NCBI RefSeq assembly: GCF_000599605.1
Contig: NZ_AZHT01000045.1
Coordinates: 1 to 37,368 of the forward strand
Reading direction: 5' to 3'
Length of the DNA: 37,368 nucleotides
DNA from: Prevotella sp. HJM029
Lineage (GTDB): Bacteria > Bacteroidota > Bacteroidia > Bacteroidales > Bacteroidaceae
Under the pieces are notes generated by a model. It worked only from the letters and a program-made list of their open reading frames with translations, searched no databases and had not been told where the DNA came from. Positions 27,350 to 34,375 of the stretch are shown here, one piece after another. A program made the translations under genes and the position numbers. Every line of letters begins with the position of its first letter. Positions within the stretch are counted from its first letter, which is position 1.

Positions 27350-27385
27350 GATTCCGTTGGAATCTTTTGTGATTCGGCTGGAATC
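27350..27385. repeat. Tandem 21-bp dyad pair
   Basis: GATTCCGTTGGAATC (27350-27364, perfect 6-bp arms) and GATTCGGCTGGAATC (27371-27385) are spaced exactly 21 bases apart, two DNA turns. They could be an operator pair or recombination core. The same bases read on the minus strand as two 7-residue peptide repeats (IPAESQK, IPTESRK) in a short frame. Confidence 0.55.
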
Positions 27386-27793
27386 ATTTTACGAACTCTT
27401 GTGCCTTGATGTAATTAAATATGTATCAATGTGTTGAACGGATTTATTAAACATTCACTTTGTATTGAACTTTGCGGTGGTAACACACCGGTAACACATT
27501 TGGTACATGACCCAACAAGAATCATTAGCACATATTCTATCGAGGATGTTTTTAACTTGTTCAAAGAGCTACACTACCGTATTTATATATCGGAGTGTTT
27601 GAGGAACATGGTGCATCAAGAAGTTAAAAACTTAGCATAACACCTACTCCATCTAAATAACGGAACAAAGATAGTAGTTTTTCTTGAATACAACAACTAA
27701 TTTCGCAAAAAAATATCAATGGAACAGCACAAAAATAATTATTGTATAACCACAAAAAACATCAATGATAATACACAAAACACATCAATATAG

Positions 27794-27823
27794 TTGTTGT
27801 AACAAATAAATTTATTATCTTTG
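27794..27823 (+). promoter_or_regulatory. Promoter for the DUF4143 ATPase gene
   Basis: TTG (27794-27796), a 19-base spacer and TATCTTTG (27816-27823) match the consensus well. Transcription should begin near 27828. This rules out an in-frame TTG start at 27821, which lies inside the -7 box, and favours the ATG at 27842. Confidence 0.7.
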
Positions 27824-27841
27824 CAAAAAAGATATACTGAT

Positions 27842-29131
27842 ATGGAGTATTATAGTAGAATGGCAGATGGATTACTTGCCGATCATCTTGATTCTGCAGG
27901 TGCGGTATTGATAGAAGGTCCGAAGTGGTGTGGAAAAACAACTACTGCCACACAACAGGCTGCAAGCGTCATAAAGTTACAAGATCCTAATATGAGAGAG
28001 CGTTATTTCTCTGCCGCATCCATAAGACCATCTTTATTATTGGCAGGTGAAACGCCTCGCTTGATAGATGAATGGCAGGAAATCCCCATTTTGTGGGATT
28101 CTGTGCGAACGATGGTGGATGAACGGAATGATGTAGGTCAGTTTATCTTGACAGGTTCTAATTCCATAGATAAAAGTGCTATCAGACATTCGGGGACTGG
28201 TCGTATTGCAACAATGGAAATGCTTCCTATGAGCCTGTTCGAGTCCAAGGAATCATCTGGTACAGTTTCATTGAAAAAGTTGTTTGATGATCCTCTTTTA
28301 GATGTTGACGGCAAAACATCACCGATGCAGTTGGAAGACTTGATTTTTGCAGCCTGCAGAGGAGGATGGCCAGCTGCATTGAACCGTAAAACGGACAAAG
28401 CACGTCTTCAGGTTGCAAAAGACTATATCAATAGCCTTTGCCGAATAGACATTTCAACCATAGATGGTGTTGCACGCAACGAAAAGCTTACTCAGCTTAT
28501 TCTTCGTACTTACGCCCGCAATGTCTCGACACTGGCAAAGAAGAGCAATATGCTGAAAGATATTAGGGCAAATGTAGAAACCTGTTCAGAAAACACGTTG
28601 AATGATTATCTGAACGCATTGACTAAACTCTTCGTCATACAAGATATAGAGGCTTGGAGTCCGGCGGTCAGGTCGGCATCAGCCATACGTCGCGGTGTAA
28701 AAAGAGAATTTGTAGATCCGTCTATCGCAGTAGCAGCCTTATCTATGTCTCCAGAAACATTGCTTATGGATTTGAAGACTTTTGGCTTTGTTTTTGAGTG
28801 CATGTGCATTCGTGACCTGAAAGCATATTCTCAGGCCTTAGGGGGCTATATCTCCTATTATCATGACCGATATGATTTAGAGGCAGATGCTGTTCTTCAT
28901 CTGGAGGATGGAAGGTATGCGCTCATAGAATTCAAACTTGGAAGCAGGGAAATCGAGGAAGGAGCAGAACATCTTTTAGAGATTAAGCGTCTCGTCCAGC
29001 AATATAATGAAAAAGAAAAGCAGATTCGGCTTCGTGAACCAGACCTGCTGATGGTAATAACTGGAGGTGCTATGGCTTATTCAAGACCTGACGGAGTAAA
29101 AATAATACCCATAGGATGTATGAGAGATTAA
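27842..29131 (+). CDS. ATP-binding protein with DUF4143 domain
   Basis: AAA-like ATPase of 429 residues. The P-loop is GPKWCGKTT (26-34), Walker B is LIDEWQ (74-79) and a sensor follows in FILTGSNS. The C-terminal DUF4143 part contains FVFECMCIRDL and the nuclease-like LEADAVLHLED then ALIEFKLG, resembling a PD-(D/E)xK core. The role of this common family is not settled; members are frequent in Bacteroidota accessory regions. It has its own promoter and terminator, so it is a single-gene unit. The start is discussed under the promoter; an ATG at 27860 is an alternative. Confidence 0.88.
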   Translation: MEYYSRMADGLLADHLDSAGAVLIEGPKWCGKTTTATQQAASVIKLQDPNMRERYFSAASIRPSLLLAGETPRLIDEWQEIPILWDSVRTMVDERNDVGQFILTGSNSIDKSAIRHSGTGRIATMEMLPMSLFESKESSGTVSLKKLFDDPLLDVDGKTSPMQLEDLIFAACRGGWPAALNRKTDKARLQVAKDYINSLCRIDISTIDGVARNEKLTQLILRTYARNVSTLAKKSNMLKDIRANVETCSENTLNDYLNALTKLFVIQDIEAWSPAVRSASAIRRGVKREFVDPSIAVAALSMSPETLLMDLKTFGFVFECMCIRDLKAYSQALGGYISYYHDRYDLEADAVLHLEDGRYALIEFKLGSREIEEGAEHLLEIKRLVQQYNEKEKQIRLREPDLLMVITGGAMAYSRPDGVKIIPIGCMRD

Positions 29132-29206
29132 ATATGTGGTAATCCAAAGGATTCATTTAGCATCTTTATCCAACAGACAAAGATAGCAGGGTTCCAAAAT
29201 TTATAG

Positions 29207-29237
29207 AGGTATGGCCAATAACGGTCATACCTTTTTT
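29207..29237 (+). terminator. Intrinsic terminator after the DUF4143 ATPase
   Basis: AGGTATGGCC (29207-29216) pairs with GGTCATACCT (29223-29232), ten base pairs with one G-T wobble and a 6-base loop, and is followed by six T. It lies 75 bases after the stop. Confidence 0.88.
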
Positions 29238-29365
29238 GTGTCGTTTTACATACAAGACACCGTTAGTCTTCAAAAATCCCATTAGAACCTGCCAAGTAGT
29301 GTTAAATAGTTGGTTGGTTGGTAAGTTTTGATGTCTTTTCTTTCTTTTTCCAGATTTTTTGATTA

Positions 29366-29373
29366 TATTTTTG
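29366..29373 (+). promoter_or_regulatory. Candidate -7 element (TATTTTTG) for the mobile-element module
   Basis: TATTTTTG fits TAnnTTTG and is 30 bases before the 37-codon ORF. No TTTG is found at the right distance upstream, only a pyrimidine-rich stretch. It is the best candidate start point for the excisionase-primase genes. Confidence 0.4.
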
Positions 29374-29403
29374 CAGCATTAAATCAGAAGAAACAAGTAC
29401 AAA

Positions 29404-29517
29404 ATGGCTGGAAAAGGATTTAGTGCTATTCTACACGTCCCCAAAACAGGGACCGGAATCTTTCTACTTTTGAATACCGGAGCAATATCGCTTCGGACTA
29501 AAATTTCATCAACATGA
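29404..29517 (+). CDS. Small ORF, 37 aa, translationally coupled to the next gene
   Basis: The frame begins MAGKGFSAILHVPKTG and ends with TKISST; its TGA overlaps the ATG of the following gene (ATGA at 29514-29517). A hydrophobic middle (GIFLLL) makes a short amphipathic or membrane peptide possible. No family is recognised. Position after a promoter-like box and the ATGA overlap argue that it is translated, as a leader peptide or small protein. Confidence 0.45.
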   Translation: MAGKGFSAILHVPKTGTGIFLLLNTGAISLRTKISST

Positions 29518-29846
29518 AAGTAAAAGTAGAAAAGGTAATCCATCCCTCAGCATGGATCAACGGCATCAGTGTCGGAGAGGTAAGAGTGGCCAACATTCCC
29601 CCAATGCGTGCGCACGCTGTGTGCAACCTGGCAAGCAGATTCAACCGCCTCTTGGGTGAAGAAAAGGACCGCTTCCTCCATGTTTCTTACAACAGCTACG
29701 CCCATCGTATGGCCATCTGTGCCATCAGTATGGATCAGCGAGCCCTTGAACTAAACTCATTTGCAGATAAACATGAATGGACAAAGGAACTGCCCAAAGG
29801 ATTCTTCGACAAAGAACCATGGGAGGAAGGACAAGAGTATGAGTAA
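29514..29846 (+). CDS. Hypothetical mobile-element protein, 110 aa
   Basis: Soluble protein without signal or membrane segment; it contains VEKVIHPSAWINGISVGEVR and MRAHAVCNLASRFNRLLGEE. Not assigned to a named domain. It is linked by ATGA overlap to the small ORF before it and by an 8-base overlap to the excisionase-like gene after it, so the three form one translationally coupled unit upstream of the primase. By position it corresponds to one of the small excision-associated ORFs of NBU-like elements, but that is inference from gene order only. Confidence 0.65.
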   Translation: MKVKVEKVIHPSAWINGISVGEVRVANIPPMRAHAVCNLASRFNRLLGEEKDRFLHVSYNSYAHRMAICAISMDQRALELNSFADKHEWTKELPKGFFDKEPWEEGQEYE

Positions 29847-30042
29847 TGCCACGGACAACAACCACGGCATAGTAGATACCTCGGACACCGTTTATACCGT
29901 GCCCGATGTCGCCCGCATGTTCGGACGCAAGGAATGTACCATACGCAAGCGCATCGAGAAGGGACTTATCCCCGCCCACAAGATGGGACGCTGCTGGTAC
30001 ATCCTGAAGTCGGAACTGGTGGCGGAACTGAGAGATACTTAG
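29839..30042 (+). CDS. Excisionase-like helix-turn-helix protein
   Basis: A 67-residue DNA-binding protein of the excisionase/MerR-like HTH_17 group: YTVPDVARMFGRKECTIRKR then IEKGLIPAHKMGRCWYILKS is the typical winged-helix pattern. It starts with the ATG at 29839, inside the end of the 110-aa gene (overlap ATGAGTAA); a longer in-frame start would be wholly inside that gene. Such proteins direct excision or regulate transfer genes in Bacteroidota integrative elements. No integrase is visible nearby to serve as partner. Confidence 0.85.
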   Translation: MSNATDNNHGIVDTSDTVYTVPDVARMFGRKECTIRKRIEKGLIPAHKMGRCWYILKSELVAELRDT

Positions 30043-30047
30043 CAGAA

Positions 30048-30146
30048 TCCTCTAAATAACAAGTGACTAAGTAGAAGCCCCCAGCCGACCAGCTGTGAAG
30101 CCAGTCGGCTGGGGCATTTTTTGTGAACATTGAAATTATTAGAGGA
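30048..30146. repeat. Inverted repeat enclosing a terminator, covering the primase RBS
   Basis: TCCTCTAAATAA (30048-30059) and TTATTAGAGGA (30136-30146) are complementary apart from one extra A. They flank the hairpin at 30079-30114. The right arm contains the AGAGG just before the primase ATG (30151), so pairing could hide that site. Confidence 0.5.
30079..30122 (+). terminator. Intrinsic terminator between excisionase-like gene and primase
   Basis: A perfect 11-bp GC-rich stem, CCCCAGCCGAC (30079-30089) / GTCGGCTGGGG (30104-30114), is followed by CA and six T (30117-30122). It should stop or attenuate transcription entering the primase gene, which has no obvious promoter of its own in the remaining 28 bases. 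Confidence 0.88.
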
Positions 30147-30150
30147 TGAG

Positions 30151-33100
30151 ATGATACCCAAGACCATCATAGAAAAGATACTCGATGCGGCACATATAGA
30201 AGATGTGGTTGGCGAGTTCCTGCCACTCCAAAAGCGTGGCACCATCTATCGTGCGCTGTGCCCCTTCCACCAGGAGAAGACGCCATCGTTCACCGTTACG
30301 CCCAACCGCAGCATGTTCTACTGTTTTGGCTGCCACAAGGGAGGCAACGTGATCACCTTCCTGATGGAGCATGAGAACATGACCTACCCGGAAGCCGTCA
30401 GGTGGCTGGGTAGGAAGTACGGCATCGAGGTGGAGGAAAGAGAGGAAACCATCGACGAGAAGCAGCAACGGTTGAAACGCGAGTCGCTGCTGATTGTCAA
30501 TACTGCCGTGCATAAGCATTACCGTGAGGTATTCCTGCGCTACAAGCCTGCCCAAGATTATGCCTACCGCCGCTGGGGGCAGAAGTATTGCGACGAGATA
30601 GAAATCGGTTTTGCGCCCATCGACGGCAAAGCCCTCGCCCATCTACCTCTGCAAAAGGAGTTTCTTCAGGAGTTGGGACTTATTAACCCACAAGGCTACG
30701 ACTTCTTCCAGAACCGCATCGTCATCCCTATCAAGGACCGCTACCAACACATCATCGGCTTCACGGCAAGGGTGATGGACGACAGTCAGCCCAAATACCT
30801 CAACAGCAAGGAATCCCTTCTATACAGCAAGCGCAGCACCGTCTTCGGGTTGGACGTGGCATGGCGGGCAGCGGGCAAGACCGGGCAGATGTACCTCGTG
30901 GAGGGCGCACCCGACTGTATGCGTCTGCACGCCATCGGGGTGCAGAACGCCGTGGCCGACCTCGGCTCGGCGTGGACTGTGGAGCAGTTTCAGCTCATCA
31001 AGAGGGCTGCCAACAAGGTGTGCTTCATTCCCGACAACGACCCACTCAAGGGTGGAGCCGACTATGGCACGGGCATCGAGGCGGTGATGAAGGCTGGTAA
31101 ACTCGCCACCGAACAGCACCTTACGGTGTCGGTCAAGGAGATAACTACCACGGAGGAAGGCAAGAAAGAAGATCCCGACACCTATTTCAAGAATCAAACC
31201 CTCTTCAAGGCCGTCGAGGAAGAGGACTTCATCCTGTGGCTGGCCGCCAAACTCTTTGAAACGAGCGGCAACACCGAGCAAAAAAGCGATGCCGTGAAGC
31301 GGATAGCCCATCTGCTCTCCTTTATCGACGACGATACCAAGCTCACCATGTTCATCGATGCCCTCACGAAGTACCACCGGGGCAAGCTCTTCTGGCAGAA
31401 AGCCATCGAGAACGAGCGGACGAGGCGCGACAGTCCGAAGGAGGACGATATCGACCTGAACCGCCAGTACGGATTCTGGATAGACCGCGGCAAATACTTC
31501 TCCACCACCGAGAAGGGCGGCGTACTCGAATGGAGCAACTTTACCCTTACGCCGCTCTTCCACATCAAAGACCCGCTCATGGCCAAACGCCTCTACCTGC
31601 TCACCAACGAACTGGGCGTCAAGGAGATTGTGGAGATGGAGCAGGAAGACCTTATCTCACTGCAAAAGTTCCGTCAGAAGCTCGAATCGCTCGGCAACTT
31701 CATCTGGAAGGCCAGTGAGAAGGAACTCATCAAACTGAAGAGTTTCCTCTACGAAAAGACCGAGACGGCTGCGCAAATCAAGCAGTTGGGCTGGAACAAG
31801 AAGGGCTTCTTTGCCTTTGGCAACGGTATCTTTGACGGTCGGCAGTTCCACGAGGTCAATGAGTACGGCATCGTCCACCTGGGCGAGAAGGGCAATTTCT
31901 ATCTTCCCGCCCTCTCTCGGATTTATAAGGAGAACACCGACTACTTCCGCTTCGAGCGGCAATTCGTGCATTTCAACTTCTCCATGATCAGCCTCCGGGA
32001 CTTCACCCGTCAACTCTTCCTCGTCTTCGGCGACAACGGCAAGATCGGCTTCTGCTTCTATCTCGCCACGCTCTTCCGCGACATCATCACCCTCACCACA
32101 CGTTCCTTCCCCATCCTCGACCTCTTCGGTCCGAAGGGTTCCGGCAAGAGCGAACTGGGCCACACGCTCATGTCGTTCTTCGTGATCGACAACATACCGC
32201 CCAACATACAGAACTCCACCATTCCCGCCCTCAACGACACCGTGGCTGCCGCTGCCAATGCCCTGGTGCATATCGACGAATACAAGAACGGCATCGACAC
32301 CGCCAAGATAGAGTTTATCAAGGGGCTTTGGGACGGCACGGGTCGCACGCGCATGAACATGGCCACCGACAAGAAGAAGGAAACCACCGCCGTGGATGCG
32401 GGCGTGATTATCTCCGGGCAGGAGATGCCCACGGCCGACATCGCCCTCTTCAGCCGACTCATCTTCCTCTTGTTTCCCAAATCGAACTTCACGGCAAGCG
32501 AGAAGGCGAACTATCAGCAATTGCTGCAAATCCGCTCCAAGGGACTGAGCCATCTCACCCTCCAGCTGCTTGCCCACCGCGACAAGTTCGGCCAGTGCTT
32601 CTACGACCAGTACCGGCAGACGCTTGACGACGTGAACAGTCGCCTCACGAGCCACACCATCATCGACCGAATTGTTCAGAACTGGGTGATTCCCCTCACG
32701 TCCTTTCGCTGTTTGGAAGGGAAGTTAGACACCACTTTATCCTACAAAGAACTGCTGGAGATCACTGTCGAGGGTATCGTCCATCAGAACATGGAGTGCA
32801 AGACCAACGACGAGTTGGGCAGCTTCTGGCGCATGGTGCAGTTTCTCAACAGCGAGGGCGAGATCAACGAGGATGCCGACTTCAAGATCAAGGCCGTGAG
32901 CCGCTTCCGTTCCACCCTCGTCAGCGAGACCGTCTGGACCGAGCCGCGCAAGATACTCTACCTACAGAAGACCCGTATCTTCATGCTCTACAAGCTCAAT
33001 GCCCACCGCAACGGCGAGACCTCCCTGCCCGAGGAGTCGCTGCGCTACTATCTTGAAAACAGCAAAGAATATCTGGGCGAGCAGCGCATGACTTACCACG

Positions 33101-33261
33101 TCATTAAAAAAGGCAATCAAGTCCTCGACTTTGAGCACCGCGATGCCAAGGGGCAGCCCACCAAAATGTCCGTGCAGCAGCGTTCCTACTGCTTCGACTA
33201 CGAAAAGCTCGTCGAGGCGTTTGATATCAATTTGGAGATGTCTCGTAATGAAGAAATTTGA
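30151..33261 (+). CDS. Mobile-element primase-helicase: CHC2 zinc finger, Toprim and P-loop ATPase
   Basis: A 1036-residue protein. The N-terminus is DnaG-like: a CHC2 zinc finger with C37, H40, C58 and C61 (CPFH and CFGC), then a primase core. The Toprim motif has EG at 251-252 (YLVEGAPD) and PDND at 294-297. The C-terminal half is a P-loop ATPase with GPKGSGKS (660-667) and Walker B ALVHIDEYKN (about 704-713), probably a helicase or replication loader. This architecture belongs to primases of integrative and mobilizable elements such as NBU. A TTG 21 bases upstream is in frame, but the ATG at 30151, preceded by GAGGATGAG, is the likely start. Third codon positions are strongly G/C, unlike the neighbours to the right. 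Confidence 0.9.
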   Translation: MIPKTIIEKILDAAHIEDVVGEFLPLQKRGTIYRALCPFHQEKTPSFTVTPNRSMFYCFGCHKGGNVITFLMEHENMTYPEAVRWLGRKYGIEVEEREETIDEKQQRLKRESLLIVNTAVHKHYREVFLRYKPAQDYAYRRWGQKYCDEIEIGFAPIDGKALAHLPLQKEFLQELGLINPQGYDFFQNRIVIPIKDRYQHIIGFTARVMDDSQPKYLNSKESLLYSKRSTVFGLDVAWRAAGKTGQMYLVEGAPDCMRLHAIGVQNAVADLGSAWTVEQFQLIKRAANKVCFIPDNDPLKGGADYGTGIEAVMKAGKLATEQHLTVSVKEITTTEEGKKEDPDTYFKNQTLFKAVEEEDFILWLAAKLFETSGNTEQKSDAVKRIAHLLSFIDDDTKLTMFIDALTKYHRGKLFWQKAIENERTRRDSPKEDDIDLNRQYGFWIDRGKYFSTTEKGGVLEWSNFTLTPLFHIKDPLMAKRLYLLTNELGVKEIVEMEQEDLISLQKFRQKLESLGNFIWKASEKELIKLKSFLYEKTETAAQIKQLGWNKKGFFAFGNGIFDGRQFHEVNEYGIVHLGEKGNFYLPALSRIYKENTDYFRFERQFVHFNFSMISLRDFTRQLFLVFGDNGKIGFCFYLATLFRDIITLTTRSFPILDLFGPKGSGKSELGHTLMSFFVIDNIPPNIQNSTIPALNDTVAAAANALVHIDEYKNGIDTAKIEFIKGLWDGTGRTRMNMATDKKKETTAVDAGVIISGQEMPTADIALFSRLIFLLFPKSNFTASEKANYQQLLQIRSKGLSHLTLQLLAHRDKFGQCFYDQYRQTLDDVNSRLTSHTIIDRIVQNWVIPLTSFRCLEGKLDTTLSYKELLEITVEGIVHQNMECKTNDELGSFWRMVQFLNSEGEINEDADFKIKAVSRFRSTLVSETVWTEPRKILYLQKTRIFMLYKLNAHRNGETSLPEESLRYYLENSKEYLGEQRMTYHVIKKGNQVLDFEHRDAKGQPTKMSVQQRSYCFDYEKLVEAFDINLEMSRNEEI

Positions 33262-33296
33262 ATATCGTGATTGTCTCACAAAAATATTCATTTATT

Positions 33297-33308
33297 ATGT
33301 TATAACAT
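33297..33308. promoter_or_regulatory. Perfect 12-bp palindrome, candidate operator upstream of ietA-like gene
   Basis: ATGTTATAACAT is a perfect palindrome, and its flanks (TTATT on the left, AATAA on the right after one extra G) extend the symmetry to about 22 bases. It lies 40 bases upstream of the -33 box of the AAA ATPase promoter, so it fits a repressor or activator site. Confidence 0.45.
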
Positions 33309-33348
33309 GAATAATTTAGGTGTATGGTAATGTTTTAACAATGAAAGC

Positions 33349-33379
33349 TTGTCGTTACACAAATAAAACACTAAATTTG
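33349..33379 (+). promoter_or_regulatory. Promoter of the AAA ATPase-S8 protease operon
   Basis: TTG (33349-33351), a 20-base spacer and TAAATTTG (33372-33379) match the Bacteroidota pattern, 28 bases before the ATG at 33408. It shows that the cassette is transcribed independently of the primase. Confidence 0.65.
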
Positions 33380-33407
33380 CAAAGCGAATTATTGTGTGTT
33401 AGTAATT

Positions 33408-34367
33408 ATGATTAATTCTGACCAAGTATTATCCCTGATACGGAATCATTTGAATAATGATGATGCCCAGTTCAGGAAGGTGGCTTTACAGATATCAGCT
33501 GTAGAAGCCAAGAATGGTCATGTTATTTTAGCACGTACCATTCAAGATTTACTCGGTAAATCCAAGACTTCATTTAGTCCACTTCATATTTCTCCGAAGC
33601 ATAAAGATGTAGAAGATCTTTTATTGCAAATTGAAAGTGATGAAGACTTGAAAAGTCTCATTACATCAGATGAGAACATTGAGAAAATCAACAGAATCAT
33701 CAAGGAATATTTGAAACGAGACAATCTTCATAAGTATGGACTTGACAATAGACGAAAACTGTTGTTATATGGTGAATCCGGAACAGGTAAAACTATGACA
33801 GCTAATGTTCTGTCTAGGGAACTAAATCTTCCTTTCTTTGTAGTACGTACAGAAAAGGTTGTTACGAAGTTCATGGGAGAAACCGGGTTGAAACTAAGTA
33901 ATATCTTTGATTTTATCTCCGAAGTACCAGCTGTATATCTTTTTGATGAATTTGATGCAATTGGAGCTCAAAGAGGAATGGACAACGAAGTTGGTGAGCA
34001 ACGTCGTATTTTAAACACATTCTTACAGCTCTTAGAAAGAGATTCTTCTGAAAGTTTTATTATCGCAGCAACAAACAGCATCGAATCAATAGATAAGGCT
34101 ATGTTCCGCAGATTCGATGATGTGATAGAATATACTTTACCAGATTCAAAACAACGTCTAAAGCTTTTAAAAGAATATTTATATACGGCAAAGGATCTTG
34201 ATTTTTCAATGGTCGAGCCTTTGTTTGACGGAATGAGTCATGCAGAGATTAAAATGGTCTGTGCTGACATATTCAAAGAATCCCTTTTAAACGATACACC
34301 TATCAACATTAATCTTGTAAAAACCGTTCTTGATATGCGTAGCATTTTGGTACGCAATATCGGGTAA
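33408..34367 (+). CDS. AAA+ ATPase, IetA-like
   Basis: Classic AAA+ ATPase of 319 residues. A helical N-terminal part (about 1-110) precedes Walker A GESGTGKT (122-129), Walker B YLFDEFDAI (177-185), sensor 1 AATN (220-223) and arginine finger FRRFD (233-237). With a subtilase gene 8 bases downstream, this is the gene order of IetA/IetS, a AAA-ATPase antitoxin with serine protease toxin first described on Agrobacterium pTiC58 and later tested as an anti-phage system. Assignment to that group is by architecture and synteny; sequence similarity was not measured. A GTG at 33396 is in frame but the ATG at 33408 is preferred. The gene is markedly AT-rich relative to the primase. Confidence 0.85.
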   Translation: MINSDQVLSLIRNHLNNDDAQFRKVALQISAVEAKNGHVILARTIQDLLGKSKTSFSPLHISPKHKDVEDLLLQIESDEDLKSLITSDENIEKINRIIKEYLKRDNLHKYGLDNRRKLLLYGESGTGKTMTANVLSRELNLPFFVVRTEKVVTKFMGETGLKLSNIFDFISEVPAVYLFDEFDAIGAQRGMDNEVGEQRRILNTFLQLLERDSSESFIIAATNSIESIDKAMFRRFDDVIEYTLPDSKQRLKLLKEYLYTAKDLDFSMVEPLFDGMSHAEIKMVCADIFKESLLNDTPININLVKTVLDMRSILVRNIG

Positions 34368-34375
34368 TATTTTTT

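Larger units (their letters stand above)
27071..27841. other. Gene-poor boundary stretch before the accessory region
   Basis: About 770 bases without a convincing gene. They contain a weak hairpin with T-run (27318-27346), two 21-bp-spaced dyads (27350-27385), two GGTAACACA repeats 11 bases apart (27479-27487, 27490-27498) and, at the right end, a strong promoter. Short frames on both strands (for example a 69-codon frame at 27431-27640 and a 57-codon minus frame starting at 27387) have no recognisable content and may be relics. It probably marks the edge of inserted DNA. Confidence 0.5.

Noticed and set aside
27431-27640. 69-codon plus-strand frame in the boundary stretch
   Set aside because: No recognised content, no ribosome binding site or promoter, and it overlaps repeat elements; kept only as part of the intergenic description.
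27821-27841. TTG start for the DUF4143 ATPase
   Set aside because: The TTG is inside the TATCTTTG promoter box, so it would lie upstream of the transcript start.
31657-32655. Long minus-strand frame (332 codons) opposite the primase gene
   Set aside because: Produced by the strong G/C third-position bias of the primase; the peptide is a repetitive Glu/Val/Leu string with no domain, and the sense gene has clear motifs.
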